Origin: Bacillota bacterium
GTDB taxonomy: Bacteria; Bacillota; Sulfobacillia; Sulfobacillales; JAIMBI01
Reading direction: 5' to 3'
Length of the DNA stretch: 64,000 nt
NCBI GenBank assembly: GCA_021846565.1
Contig: JAJZWS010000009.1
Coordinates: 1-64,000 of the forward strand
Shown here: positions 17,640 to 25,003 of the stretch, piece after piece
Numbering within the stretch: position 1 is the first letter of the stretch
Layout: every line of letters begins with the position of its first letter
The notes under the pieces: generated by a model
What the model saw: only the letters and a program-made list of their open reading frames with translations
Told to the model about the DNA's origin: nothing
Database searches by the model: none
Made by a program: the position numbers and the translations under genes

Positions 17640-18151
17640 CACAGGCCTCCCATGTCCTTCGGGGGCCACCAAATCACAAAGGCGTCGCCGCGCACCCGCG
17701 ATTCACTCAGCAACCCAAAGTAACGGCTGTCGTAGCTGTTGGGCCGATTGTCGCCCAGCACGAACAGATGGCCCTTGGTCACGTGGACTGGTCCATAATT
17801 GTATTTATAGTTGAATTTGATAAACGGTTCCTTGTAGAGGCGGCCGTTGATGTAAACCTGACCGGCGACGATTTTCACCGTCTGGCCGGGTAGGCCGATC
17901 ACCCGCTTGATCCAGTCCTCGGACTGCACCACGGGCGAACGAAACACAATCACCTCGCCGGTGCGGGGGCCCTCAATCTGGTACAACAGCTTATCCACCA
18001 GCACCCGGTCGTTGTTGTGCAGCGTAGGCATCATCGAGTAGCCCGATACCTGAAAAGACTCTAAGACAAAGGTCCGAATCAAAAACGCCAGCACCAGGGC
18101 CAGCACCAGCGTCTGCAGGACCTCGAGCCACGCGGGCCGGGGGCGCCTCAT
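17639..18151 (-). CDS. lepB: Type I signal peptidase
   Basis: Membrane-anchored Ser/Lys protease of 170 residues that removes Sec and Tat signal peptides. One N-terminal membrane helix (about 10-30) precedes the nucleophile Ser39 in SGYSMMPTL; the general base is Lys82 in WIKRVIGLPGQ; GDNRPNSYDSRYFG is the last conserved box. Placement between rplS and rbgA is common in Firmicutes. Confidence 0.96.
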   Translation of the reverse strand: MRRPRPAWLEVLQTLVLALVLAFLIRTFVLESFQVSGYSMMPTLHNNDRVLVDKLLYQIEGPRTGEVIVFRSPVVQSEDWIKRVIGLPGQTVKIVAGQVYINGRLYKEPFIKFNYKYNYGPVHVTKGHLFVLGDNRPNSYDSRYFGLLSESRVRGDAFVIWWPPKDMGGL

Positions 18152-18191
18152 GCGGCGGTCCCCCGTTCCCACCCCCTGGAGGCGCGCCCCG

Positions 18192-18533
18192 TCACCGCCG
18201 TTCCTTGATTCGTGCCGCCTTGCCCCGCAAGCCGCGCAGGTAGTACAGCTTGGCGCGGCGCACCTTTCCGCGGCGGGTGACCTCGATGCGCTCGATCCGC
18301 GGAGAGTGCACCAGAAACGTCCGCTCCACCCCCACCCCATACGACACGCGCCGCACGGTCATGGTTTCGCGGGAACCGCCGGACCGGCGCGCGATCACCA
18401 CGCCCTCAAACATCTGCACGCGTTCGCGCGTGCCCTCGCGGATCTTCAAATACACCCGCACCGTGTCCCCCGGACGAAAGACCGGGATGTCCGTGCGCAA
18501 CTGCTCCTCCTCAATGAGGCGAATTAAGTCCAA
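18192..18533 (-). CDS. rplS: Ribosomal protein bL19
   Basis: 113 residues. Features [29 protein letters not shown] and [13 protein letters not shown] are highly conserved bL19 blocks. The start is TTG 18533, fixed by AAAGGAGG seven nt upstream and by family length; no ATG is available in frame. Confidence 0.97.
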   Translation of the reverse strand: MDLIRLIEEEQLRTDIPVFRPGDTVRVYLKIREGTRERVQMFEGVVIARRSGGSRETMTVRRVSYGVGVERTFLVHSPRIERIEVTRRGKVRRAKLYYLRGLRGKAARIKERR

Positions 18534-18560
18534 ATCCGTTGCCTCCTTTTGGCCGCCGCC

Positions 18561-18569
18561 AGTATAGCA
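18561..18569 (-). promoter_or_regulatory. Extended -10 promoter before rplS
   Basis: TGC-TATACT on the minus strand, 28 nt before the rplS start, is an extended -10 element; no good -35 accompanies it. It would give rplS-lepB-rbgA-rnhB a separate start from trmD. Confidence 0.4.
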
Positions 18570-18612
18570 TTCCGGGTCCTCCCGCCGCCAGCGCGGCGCC
18601 CCATGGCTTGCG

Positions 18613-19299
18613 TTACGGGTCTTTCGCGCCCGGCGTGCGCCGCTGGGCCGCCCGCCGACCTTCACCCAGCCGCCACGCACGGATCCGCTCATGGTGTCCG
18701 GATCGGAGCACCTCCGGCACGTCGAAACCCCGATAGCTCACGGGCCGCGTGTACTGTGGGCCCTCCAGGCCGCCAGCCTCCATGCTGAACGAATCGTGCG
18801 CCGCCCCGTCAGACGCTCCCAGGACCCCCGGGAGCAGACGGACGACACCATCCACGATCACCATGGTGGGCAGCTCGCCGCCCGTCAGAACATAATCGCC
18901 GATGGACACTTCTTCTGCCTTCAGGAGGGGCACCACTCGCTGATCAATCCCCTCGTAGTGCCCCGCCACCAGGACCAGGTACGGCATCTCCGCCCAGTGC
19001 TGGAGCTGGCGTTGGTCCACAGGCCGCCCCTGCGCCGACGTCACCAGCACGGTGGGCGTCGCCGGCACACGCGCGGCCGCCCATTCCACGGCCCGCACGA
19101 TCGGTTCCGGGCGCATCACCATGCCGGGGCCGCCTCCATAGGGATAGTCGTCGGTGAGACGGTGTTCGCCCACGCCAAATGGCCGCAGGGGCACCACATT
19201 CACCGACACCAGGCCCTGAGCCACGGCCCGCGCCACCATGCTGACCGCAAAGGGGCCGTGAAACATCTCGGGAAACAGCGTGACGATGTCAATCTGCAT
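18613..19299 (-). CDS. trmD: tRNA (guanine-N1)-methyltransferase TrmD
   Basis: SPOUT-class enzyme making m1G37. At 228 residues it has the conserved [10 protein letters not shown] start, the [11 protein letters not shown] loop, the trefoil-knot AdoMet site [12 protein letters not shown], and [12 protein letters not shown]. It overlaps rimM by 11 bp. Confidence 0.97.
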   Translation of the reverse strand: MQIDIVTLFPEMFHGPFAVSMVARAVAQGLVSVNVVPLRPFGVGEHRLTDDYPYGGGPGMVMRPEPIVRAVEWAAARVPATPTVLVTSAQGRPVDQRQLQHWAEMPYLVLVAGHYEGIDQRVVPLLKAEEVSIGDYVLTGGELPTMVIVDGVVRLLPGVLGASDGAAHDSFSMEAGGLEGPQYTRPVSYRGFDVPEVLRSGHHERIRAWRLGEGRRAAQRRTPGAKDP

Positions 19300-19807
19300 C
19301 CGACACCCACTCGGGCACCCGTCGCAGCGTCACGCGCCCACCCGCCGGGTTCACGTCCACCCAGGCCAGCGCGAGCGGCACTAGGGCCCGCCCCCGGGGC
19401 CCCTCCACCTCCAGCACATCGCCGGCTCCGCGCACAACCGCCGTGGCGATACCCACGCGCTCGCCCTCGACATCAAACACCCGCAGGCCTATCAAGTCAT
19501 GCCAGTAGTACTCATTCGGCGGCAGTCCGGGCAGTTCCTCCCCGGCCACGAACACGTCCGCCCCCACCAGCCGTTCGGCGGTGGTGCGGTCCGTCACCCC
19601 GGACAGCAGGATCACGGGCTGTCCCCCGGCCGTGCGGCCGCCACGCACCGTCCGTGCTTCGCCCTGCAGCCAGACGCGGCGGAGACGCAGGGCCCACGTG
19701 TCCACATGGTCGCTGGCAGGGTACACTTTAAGTCCGCCATCCAAGCCATGCACGCCCACGATGCGCCCAATCCGCACCGGGTCCCGGTCGATCGTCCCCT
19801 GCCCCAT
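19289..19807 (-). CDS. rimM: 16S rRNA processing protein RimM
   Basis: 30S maturation factor of 172 residues that binds uS19. It has RIGRIVGVHGLDGGLKVYP at the N-terminus and the PRC-barrel domain with YYWHDLIGLRVFD and PLALAWVDVNPAGG. ATG 19807 lies one base after the rpsP stop. The KH-domain gene khpA that often separates rpsP and rimM is absent. Confidence 0.95.
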   Translation of the reverse strand: MGQGTIDRDPVRIGRIVGVHGLDGGLKVYPASDHVDTWALRLRRVWLQGEARTVRGGRTAGGQPVILLSGVTDRTTAERLVGADVFVAGEELPGLPPNEYYWHDLIGLRVFDVEGERVGIATAVVRGAGDVLEVEGPRGRALVPLALAWVDVNPAGGRVTLRRVPEWVSDAD

Positions 19808-19808
19808 G

Positions 19809-20090
19809 CTACGGAGTGGCCACCGGTTTCTGCCGCTGTTCGTGGAACGCCTGGAGAATGCCGGCCCCTTTCAGGAGGCTCGCCACCGTATCCGTGGGTT
19901 CCGCGCCCTGGGACAACCAGTACAACGCCCGCTCCCGGTCAATCTTCACCACGGACTCACGCGGCTTCGGGTCGTAGAACCCAATTTCCTCAATGAACCG
20001 GCCATCCCGCGGCGAGCGCGCGTCTGCCACCACCACCCGATAGAACGGGGCCTTTTTGGCACCCATACGCCGCAGACGCAACTTCACCAC
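19809..20090 (-). CDS. rpsP: Ribosomal protein bS16
   Basis: 93 residues with [20 protein letters not shown] and GFYDPKP, diagnostic of bS16. Three in-frame GTG codons (20099, 20090, 20087) could start it; 20090 gives the family-like MVKLRLRR, but the GAGG site is only 3 nt away from it and 6 nt from 20087. Confidence 0.95.
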   Translation of the reverse strand: MVKLRLRRMGAKKAPFYRVVVADARSPRDGRFIEEIGFYDPKPRESVVKIDRERALYWLSQGAEPTDTVASLLKGAGILQAFHEQRQKPVATP

Positions 20091-20136
20091 ACGCCTCACT
20101 CACTTTCTTAAGATCCTCGCCTCGGCCGCCGCGGCT

Positions 20137-21501
20137 TCAACGATCAGGGATCGGAGGCATCCCTGGAGGCCACCCGGGCGGCGCGCCGCCCCCCGGACGT
20201 CGTCCCCGCTTCCCCTGGTTCTTGGCCTGACGCATCATCTTGCGCATCATCTCATGCTGCTGCAGCAGTCGGTTGACCTCCTGGACCGAGGTGCCGCTGC
20301 CCCGCGCGATGCGCCGCCGCCGACTGCCGTCAATAATCTGCGGACGCCGCCGCTCTCGGGACGTCATGGATGACAGCATCGCCTCCACCCGTACCAAGCC
20401 GTGGTCGTCGATTTCCGGCATGCCCTTCGTCCGTTGGCGCAGGCCGGGAATCATGTCAATCAGCTGGGACACCGGGCCCATCTTCTTTACCTGCCGCAGC
20501 ATGGCCTGAAAGTCATCCAGGGTAAAGTCGGACCGGTGCAGCCGCTCGGCCAGCTCGGCGGTGGCTTCCTGATCGACCGAGGCCTCGGCCCGCTCGATGA
20601 GACCCAACACGTCTCCCATGCCCAGGATCCGGCCCGCCATCCGGTCCGACTGGAACGCCTCGAGCCCGTCCAGCTTCTCGCTGACGCCGAGCCACTTGAT
20701 AGGCAGCCCCGTGGCCTGGCGCATGGACAGGGCAGCACCGCCCCGCGCGTCGCCGTCCATCTTGGTCAGAACAATGCCTGTGAGCGGCAGTCGGTCGCGA
20801 AACGCCGTCGCCACGTTCACCGCATCCTGCCCCGTCATGGCGTCCACCACCAGGAGGGTTTCGTGCGCCGGCAGCATCCGCTGCATCGACACCAACTCGT
20901 CCATCAAGGTCGCATCCACGTGCAATCGCCCGGCCGTGTCGATAATGGCGACGTCGGCCGCCACGCGCCGGCTCTCCGCCTCCACCCGCCGCATCAGCTC
21001 GGGGGGCGGTACCGACACGTCGTGCAGCACCGGCACCCGGAGGCCTTCAGCCAGGCGCTCCAGCTGGTCCACCGCCGCCGGGCGGTAGATGTCGGCCGCC
21101 ACCAACAGCGGGTGGCGGCCCCGCTGCAGCAGCACCCGGGCCAGCTTGGCGGCGGCGGTCGTCTTGCCCGCGCCCTGGAGTCCCACCAAATAAAACACGG
21201 TGGGCGGTCGCGAGGCCATCTGCATCGGCGGCGGTTCGGGACCCAAAAGCGCCACGAGTTCGTCGCGCACCACGCGAATGACGGCTTGCGCTGGGGTTAA
21301 ACTGGCCAGGACGCTTTCGCCGACGGCTCGCTCTTCCACGCTGGCGACAAAGCTTTTGACCACGCGAAAGTTGACGTCTGCCTCCAACAGCGCCAAACGC
21401 ACGTCCCGGAGCGCCAATTGCACATCGGCCGCTGTCAGCTTGCCCTTCTTGCGCAACGGGGCCAGGGCCCGGTTGAGTTTATCCGTCAGTGATTCAAACA
21501 T
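20137..21501 (-). CDS. ffh: Signal recognition particle protein Ffh
   Basis: SRP54 GTPase of 454 residues that targets nascent membrane proteins with 4.5S RNA. N domain, then G domain with GLQGAGKTT, DTAGRLH and TKMDGDARGG, then a methionine-rich M domain (QQHEMMRKMMRQ). ATG 21501 is preceded by GGGGGAGG at 6 nt and overlaps the end of ylxM. Confidence 0.97.
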   Translation of the reverse strand: MFESLTDKLNRALAPLRKKGKLTAADVQLALRDVRLALLEADVNFRVVKSFVASVEERAVGESVLASLTPAQAVIRVVRDELVALLGPEPPPMQMASRPPTVFYLVGLQGAGKTTAAAKLARVLLQRGRHPLLVAADIYRPAAVDQLERLAEGLRVPVLHDVSVPPPELMRRVEAESRRVAADVAIIDTAGRLHVDATLMDELVSMQRMLPAHETLLVVDAMTGQDAVNVATAFRDRLPLTGIVLTKMDGDARGGAALSMRQATGLPIKWLGVSEKLDGLEAFQSDRMAGRILGMGDVLGLIERAEASVDQEATAELAERLHRSDFTLDDFQAMLRQVKKMGPVSQLIDMIPGLRQRTKGMPEIDDHGLVRVEAMLSSMTSRERRRPQIIDGSRRRRIARGSGTSVQEVNRLLQQHEMMRKMMRQAKNQGKRGRRPGGGAPPGWPPGMPPIPDR

Positions 21502-21907
21502 CACGTGCCTCCCCCACCGCCGGTCGCCTGCCGTCGTACCCCTCTTCCTGAACCCACCGGTCGTACAGGCTTGCCAACGCCTGGGCGGCCGGACCGTCCG
21601 GGAGGCTCGCCAGCAACTGAGCCCACATCGCGAAGTGCGCAGCCCGCCGGTCTTCGGCTGCCACCAGCCCTAAGCGCTCCTCCCACGCCACCAGGCGCTC
21701 CTGGGCGCGCTTCAACAGCAGAGCTACCGCCGTCCGCGTGATGCCGACGGCGGCGGCCACTTCGGCCAGGGACCAGTCTTGGTCGTACACCAGGGTCCAC
21801 ACCTCGCGCTGCCGCACCGTCAGCAACGGTCCATACGCTTCGGCCATACGGGCCGCATACAGCGGATCCCAGCGCGTGGGGACACCTCCTCGCAAGCAGG
21901 GGGTCAC
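21494..21907 (-). CDS. ylxM: YlxM-like SRP-associated HTH protein
   Basis: Sigma-70-region-4-like helix-turn-helix: LLTVRQREVWTLVYDQDWSL then AEVAAAVGITRTAVALLLKR. YlxM is encoded upstream of ffh across Firmicutes and binds SRP; this copy has an extra C-terminal helix region. The start is unsure: GTG 21907 is the longest; a strong GAGGAGG lies 7 nt before an in-frame ACG (codon about 12), which would give the family-like length with a rare start codon. Confidence 0.8.
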   Translation of the reverse strand: MTPCLRGGVPTRWDPLYAARMAEAYGPLLTVRQREVWTLVYDQDWSLAEVAAAVGITRTAVALLLKRAQERLVAWEERLGLVAAEDRRAAHFAMWAQLLASLPDGPAAQALASLYDRWVQEEGYDGRRPAVGEARDV

Positions 21908-21977
21908 GGTTACCCATTAACACCCTCGCCGAGGATACGCGGCCTGCCTGGGCCTGTCAAGCCGCGCCGCCCCCATA

Positions 21978-23168
21978 TCAGGACGGCGTGGACGTGAGAC
22001 TGGGGACGCCCGCCACCTCCTGGTACAAGTCGGCCAACGCGCGGGCCATGTGCTCGCGCGTGTAGTGCTGCGAGACATGCGCGATGCCAGCGGCCCCCAA
22101 CGCGCGCGCAGACGTCGCATCCCGCTGCAGCGTGAGGGCGGCGTCCAACAGCGCGCGGGTGTCCTCGGCGGGCCCCAGCCAGCCGGTTTCGCCCGACACC
22201 ACGACGGACGCTTGGCCCGGCACGGCGGTAGCTACCACCGGCGTGCCCGAGGCCATGGACTCCAGCGCCGCCATGCCCAGGCTGGCGTGCCGGGCCGGCA
22301 GGATCGTGACCGCGGCGGCCGCGTAGTACCGGGCCAGGTTGCGATGGTGCAGCGTGCCCAGGAACCGAACGCCCTGCTGCTGCCACGCATCGCTGTCGTC
22401 GTCGGGGGCATGCATGCCGGCCACCAAGAGCACCGCGTCTGCCGGAAGCGCCCCCGCCCGGTGCCGATCGGTCCAATCACTCAACAGTGCTCGCACTCCG
22501 TCGTCCGCATGACCGACGACGGTCAGTAGGCCCCGGTGCTTCTGGCCCAGCGCCTTCAACACCGGACCTGGCTCTCGCTGGAAGAACGTGCTGACATCCA
22601 CGCCTGGACTGATGACCCGGACCCGTGCGTCAGGAGCCAGTTCCAGGATGCGATCCGCAAACGCCGGATACGGAACCACCACCCAGTCGGCCGCGCGTAG
22701 TTGACTCACCATGGCGTCGGCCATCCCGGCCTCCTCCTGGGTGGGGTCGGGCATGGCCCACGGCGAGTGCACCCAGGGCACCCCCAGGGCCCCCCGGAGA
22801 TGGGAGGCCACCGCGCCGGACATCCAGTGATGGCTGTGCATCAACTGGTAATGACGGCGCTGGCTGCGGATCCACTCCAACGCCTCGCGTCCCCATGCCG
22901 GCGCTGCGTCCGCCAGCGCGGCGTCGGGGGCCACGGCGTGGAGCCGCACGACCCGTGCCAGATGGCCCAGTGCCGAGCGCTCGACCGCTCCGTCCCCGCC
23001 CGCGGTCATTACATCAATTCCGTATCCCTCGCCCTGCACCGCGCGCACCGCTTCCCGCACCAGGACCTGGCGCCCGCCGACGATGCCGCCGGAAAACGGA
23101 CTCAACGGGTCTGCCAACATCGACAGGTGCAACAATCGCCGCTCCAACCGATCCACCTCCGCTCCCAT
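21978..23168 (-). CDS. Family-4 glycosyltransferase under a c-di-AMP riboswitch
   Basis: A 396-residue GT-B glycosyltransferase. N-terminal: LADPLSPFSGGIVGGRQVLV matches the acceptor-domain GGxxxxV loop; HSHHWMSGAVA is a typical DxHxW-like segment. C-terminal: GVDVSTFF, then the nucleotide-sugar motif LGMAALESMASGTPVVAT. Related enzymes include sucrose-phosphate synthases and MshA-like enzymes; the substrate cannot be told. ATG 23168 is a choice among several starts (GGGAGG lies 13 nt upstream). A c-di-AMP aptamer and terminator lie in its leader, linking it to osmotic or cell-envelope control (inference). It runs toward ylxM-ffh 70 bp away. Confidence 0.75.
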   Translation of the reverse strand: MGAEVDRLERRLLHLSMLADPLSPFSGGIVGGRQVLVREAVRAVQGEGYGIDVMTAGGDGAVERSALGHLARVVRLHAVAPDAALADAAPAWGREALEWIRSQRRHYQLMHSHHWMSGAVASHLRGALGVPWVHSPWAMPDPTQEEAGMADAMVSQLRAADWVVVPYPAFADRILELAPDARVRVISPGVDVSTFFQREPGPVLKALGQKHRGLLTVVGHADDGVRALLSDWTDRHRAGALPADAVLLVAGMHAPDDDSDAWQQQGVRFLGTLHHRNLARYYAAAAVTILPARHASLGMAALESMASGTPVVATAVPGQASVVVSGETGWLGPAEDTRALLDAALTLQRDATSARALGAAGIAHVSQHYTREHMARALADLYQEVAGVPSLTSTPS

Positions 23169-23195
23169 CCCACTATGCGTGCCTCCCTGGGGGAT

Positions 23196-23240
23196 AAAAA
23201 ACCCGTTCCCCACTGCCAACAGGGCAAATCGGGGGACGGG
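23196..23240 (-). terminator. Riboswitch-controlled intrinsic terminator in the leader
   Basis: On the minus strand CCCGTCCCC (23240-23232) pairs with GGGG-A-ACGGG (23211-23202, one bulged A), followed immediately by TTTTTTA (23201-23195). It sits between the aptamer and the glycosyltransferase start, so transcription can stop there before the gene. Confidence 0.8.
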
Positions 23241-23262
23241 CACAAAAACGACCTCGATTCCC

Positions 23263-23378
23263 CCTTGCCGACGAAGTTAGCTGACGGATTCGGGCTGGGC
23301 GCCCTACGGCCGAAGCCGATTCACCCCAAAATTCGGTTCCTCCGCTCCCCGGTCCGTCCAGGGATTTGGCATTCAAGG
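23263..23378 (-). promoter_or_regulatory. Cyclic-di-AMP riboswitch (ydaO/yuaA class)
   Basis: The minus-strand leader contains, in order, the conserved blocks of the ydaO/yuaA aptamer: CGGAGGAACCG, then TTTTGGGGTGAATC, a GGCTTCGGCC stem, GTAGGGC, then GAATCCGTCAGCTAACTTCG and GGCAAGG. These match the order and wording of known ydaO aptamers such as those solved with c-di-AMP. The 5' GCC and CCTT can pair with the 3' GGCAAGG to close P1. c-di-AMP binding usually turns expression off, here probably by favouring the following terminator. Confidence 0.88.
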
Positions 23379-23387
23379 CTGAGTGTT

Positions 23388-23416
23388 ATTATATGAATGC
23401 CGGACGCCGCCGTCAA
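23388..23416 (-). promoter_or_regulatory. Sigma-A promoter of the riboswitch transcript
   Basis: TTGACG (23416-23411), exactly 17 nt, TATAAT (23393-23388) on the minus strand. Transcription would begin around 23381, a few bases before the aptamer. Confidence 0.85.
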
Positions 23417-23517
23417 TGGCACGCCCCAAAACGCCTCGCAGAACGATTATCGGATCAGGACCGCCGCGGTTTGGTAAGCTCGTACGCAACCGGTCGCGCA
23501 AACTTAGGAGGTGCGGC

Positions 23518-24078
23518 GTGCTCACCGCCGGCGACGTCACCGTGCGCCCCATGGAACTGGAGGACATCCCCCTGCTGCACGAATGGTCCAAAGACTTGGA
23601 GATTGAGCACCAAAGCGGCTGGGCGCCCTGGATGTCCCGCGCCCGGTTTGACCGGCGGTGGGAAGATTTTATCCGGGAGCCTCCCGAGGACCTGGTGTTG
23701 CTGGGCATCCAATATCGCGCGGCGCTGGTAGGATACGTGGAACTGGCGGGCCTGTCCCACCGGGAGCGGCGCGCGGCGATTGGGTTCGTGGTGGCGGACC
23801 GGGCCGTGCGCCGCCAGCGCGTGGGCGCGACGGCTGTCATCCTGGCGATGGACTATGGCTTTTCCCTAGAGGACCTTGACCGCATCTACGCCGAGGTGTA
23901 TCCCTTCAACCTCCCGTCCCTCAGATTGCTGGAACAGGTCGGGTTCCAGCGGGAAGGGGTCTTGCGCCAGCACGAGGTTCATCAGGGGCGCCGGACCGAC
24001 TTGGTCATCCTGGGCATGCTGCGCCAGGAGTTTTACGCCCACCACCCCTCCCGGCTCCCCGGAGGCTTCTCAAACTAG
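23518..24078 (+). CDS. GNAT-family N-acetyltransferase (RimJ/RimL-like)
   Basis: 186 residues starting at GTG 23518 behind TTAGGAGGTG. The order of elements is GNAT: DVTVRPMELEDIPLLHEW strand-helix, then the acetyl-CoA loop in FVVADRAVRRQRVGATA, then AEVYPFNLPSLRLLEQVGF as the C-terminal Asn/Glu helix, and GVLRQHEVHQGRRTDLV. This pattern fits the RimJ/RimL ribosomal-protein or small-molecule acetyltransferases. Its stop shares CTAG with the stop of convergent ftsY. Confidence 0.85.
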   Translation: MLTAGDVTVRPMELEDIPLLHEWSKDLEIEHQSGWAPWMSRARFDRRWEDFIREPPEDLVLLGIQYRAALVGYVELAGLSHRERRAAIGFVVADRAVRRQRVGATAVILAMDYGFSLEDLDRIYAEVYPFNLPSLRLLEQVGFQREGVLRQHEVHQGRRTDLVILGMLRQEFYAHHPSRLPGGFSN

Positions 24079-25001
24079 CCGGGCTGGCCGCGTCCCAGGA
24101 GCGCGTCCACGAATGCCTCCCGACGAAAGGGCTCCATGTCCTCGGGCTGTTCACCCAGCCCGATCCAGCGCACGGGCAGTCCCAATTCGCGGTGGATCGC
24201 CAGCACCATGCCCCCTTTGGCCGTGCCGTCAAGTTTCGTCAGGATAATTCCGGTGGCCCCGACCCCCTGGAACAATTCCGCTTGGCGAATGGCGTTCTGA
24301 CCCATCGTTGCATCGAGCACCAGCAGCGTGTGATGAGGCGCCCCAGCATGCGCCCGGTCCAGCACCCGTACAATCTTGCCCAGCTCCTGCATGAGGGGAG
24401 TTTTCGTATGCAGGCGGCCAGCAGTGTCGATGATCGCCAGATCCATGTCGCGGTTCACCGCCGCCTGCACGGTGTCAAACGCCACCGCCGCCGGATCGGC
24501 CCCGGGCCCCTGTTGGAGCACGGGCACGTCGACCCGTTGGGACCACCCTGCGAGCTGTTCGGCGGCAGCGGCCCGGAATGTGTCGGCCGCCCCCATCACC
24601 ACGCGGGCGCCCCGGCCATGAAACTGGCCAGCCAGCTTGCCCACGCTGGTGGTCTTGCCCGATCCGTTGACGCCCAGCACCACCCACACTTGGGGTCGGT
24701 CCGGCGGCAGGTGCCACGGGTCGGGATCGTCGGGGGGCAGAAGCGCTAGCAACTCCTCCCGCAGCAGGTCGTGGAGAGCCGCCTCGGACACCGGCCGATC
24801 CTCCCGCAGCCGCACGCGCAACCGTTCCATCACGGCTTCCACGGTGATCGGACCGAGATCCGCCTGATACAGCGTTTCTTCCAACACATCCCAGAACTCC
24901 TCGCTGACGCGCAACCCCACCAGGCGGCGCCACCCGGTCTCCACGCGGTCCCGGGTCCGCCGCAATCCCTGCCACCATCGTCCGCGACCACCATCGGCCA
25001 T
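24075..25001 (-). CDS. ftsY: SRP receptor FtsY
   Basis: 308-residue SRP receptor GTPase. A short basic N-terminus (GGRGRWWQGLRRTRDRV) replaces the long acidic A domain of E. coli. NG domain: GVNGSGKTTSVGKLAGQ, GAADTFRAAAAEQL, DTAGRLHTK and TKLDGTAKGG. ATG 25001 lies two bases after the smc stop, with GGAGG upstream, so smc and ftsY form one operon. Confidence 0.96.
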   Translation of the reverse strand: MADGGRGRWWQGLRRTRDRVETGWRRLVGLRVSEEFWDVLEETLYQADLGPITVEAVMERLRVRLREDRPVSEAALHDLLREELLALLPPDDPDPWHLPPDRPQVWVVLGVNGSGKTTSVGKLAGQFHGRGARVVMGAADTFRAAAAEQLAGWSQRVDVPVLQQGPGADPAAVAFDTVQAAVNRDMDLAIIDTAGRLHTKTPLMQELGKIVRVLDRAHAGAPHHTLLVLDATMGQNAIRQAELFQGVGATGIILTKLDGTAKGGMVLAIHRELGLPVRWIGLGEQPEDMEPFRREAFVDALLGRGQPG

Positions 25002-25003
25002 CG

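Noticed and set aside
23211-23300. Plus-strand similarity to a c-di-GMP (GEMM) riboswitch, suggested by CAGGGCAAA
   Set aside because: Only that short block matches. The opposite strand carries nearly the whole ydaO aptamer, with a perfect promoter and terminator in the correct order, so the match is accidental.
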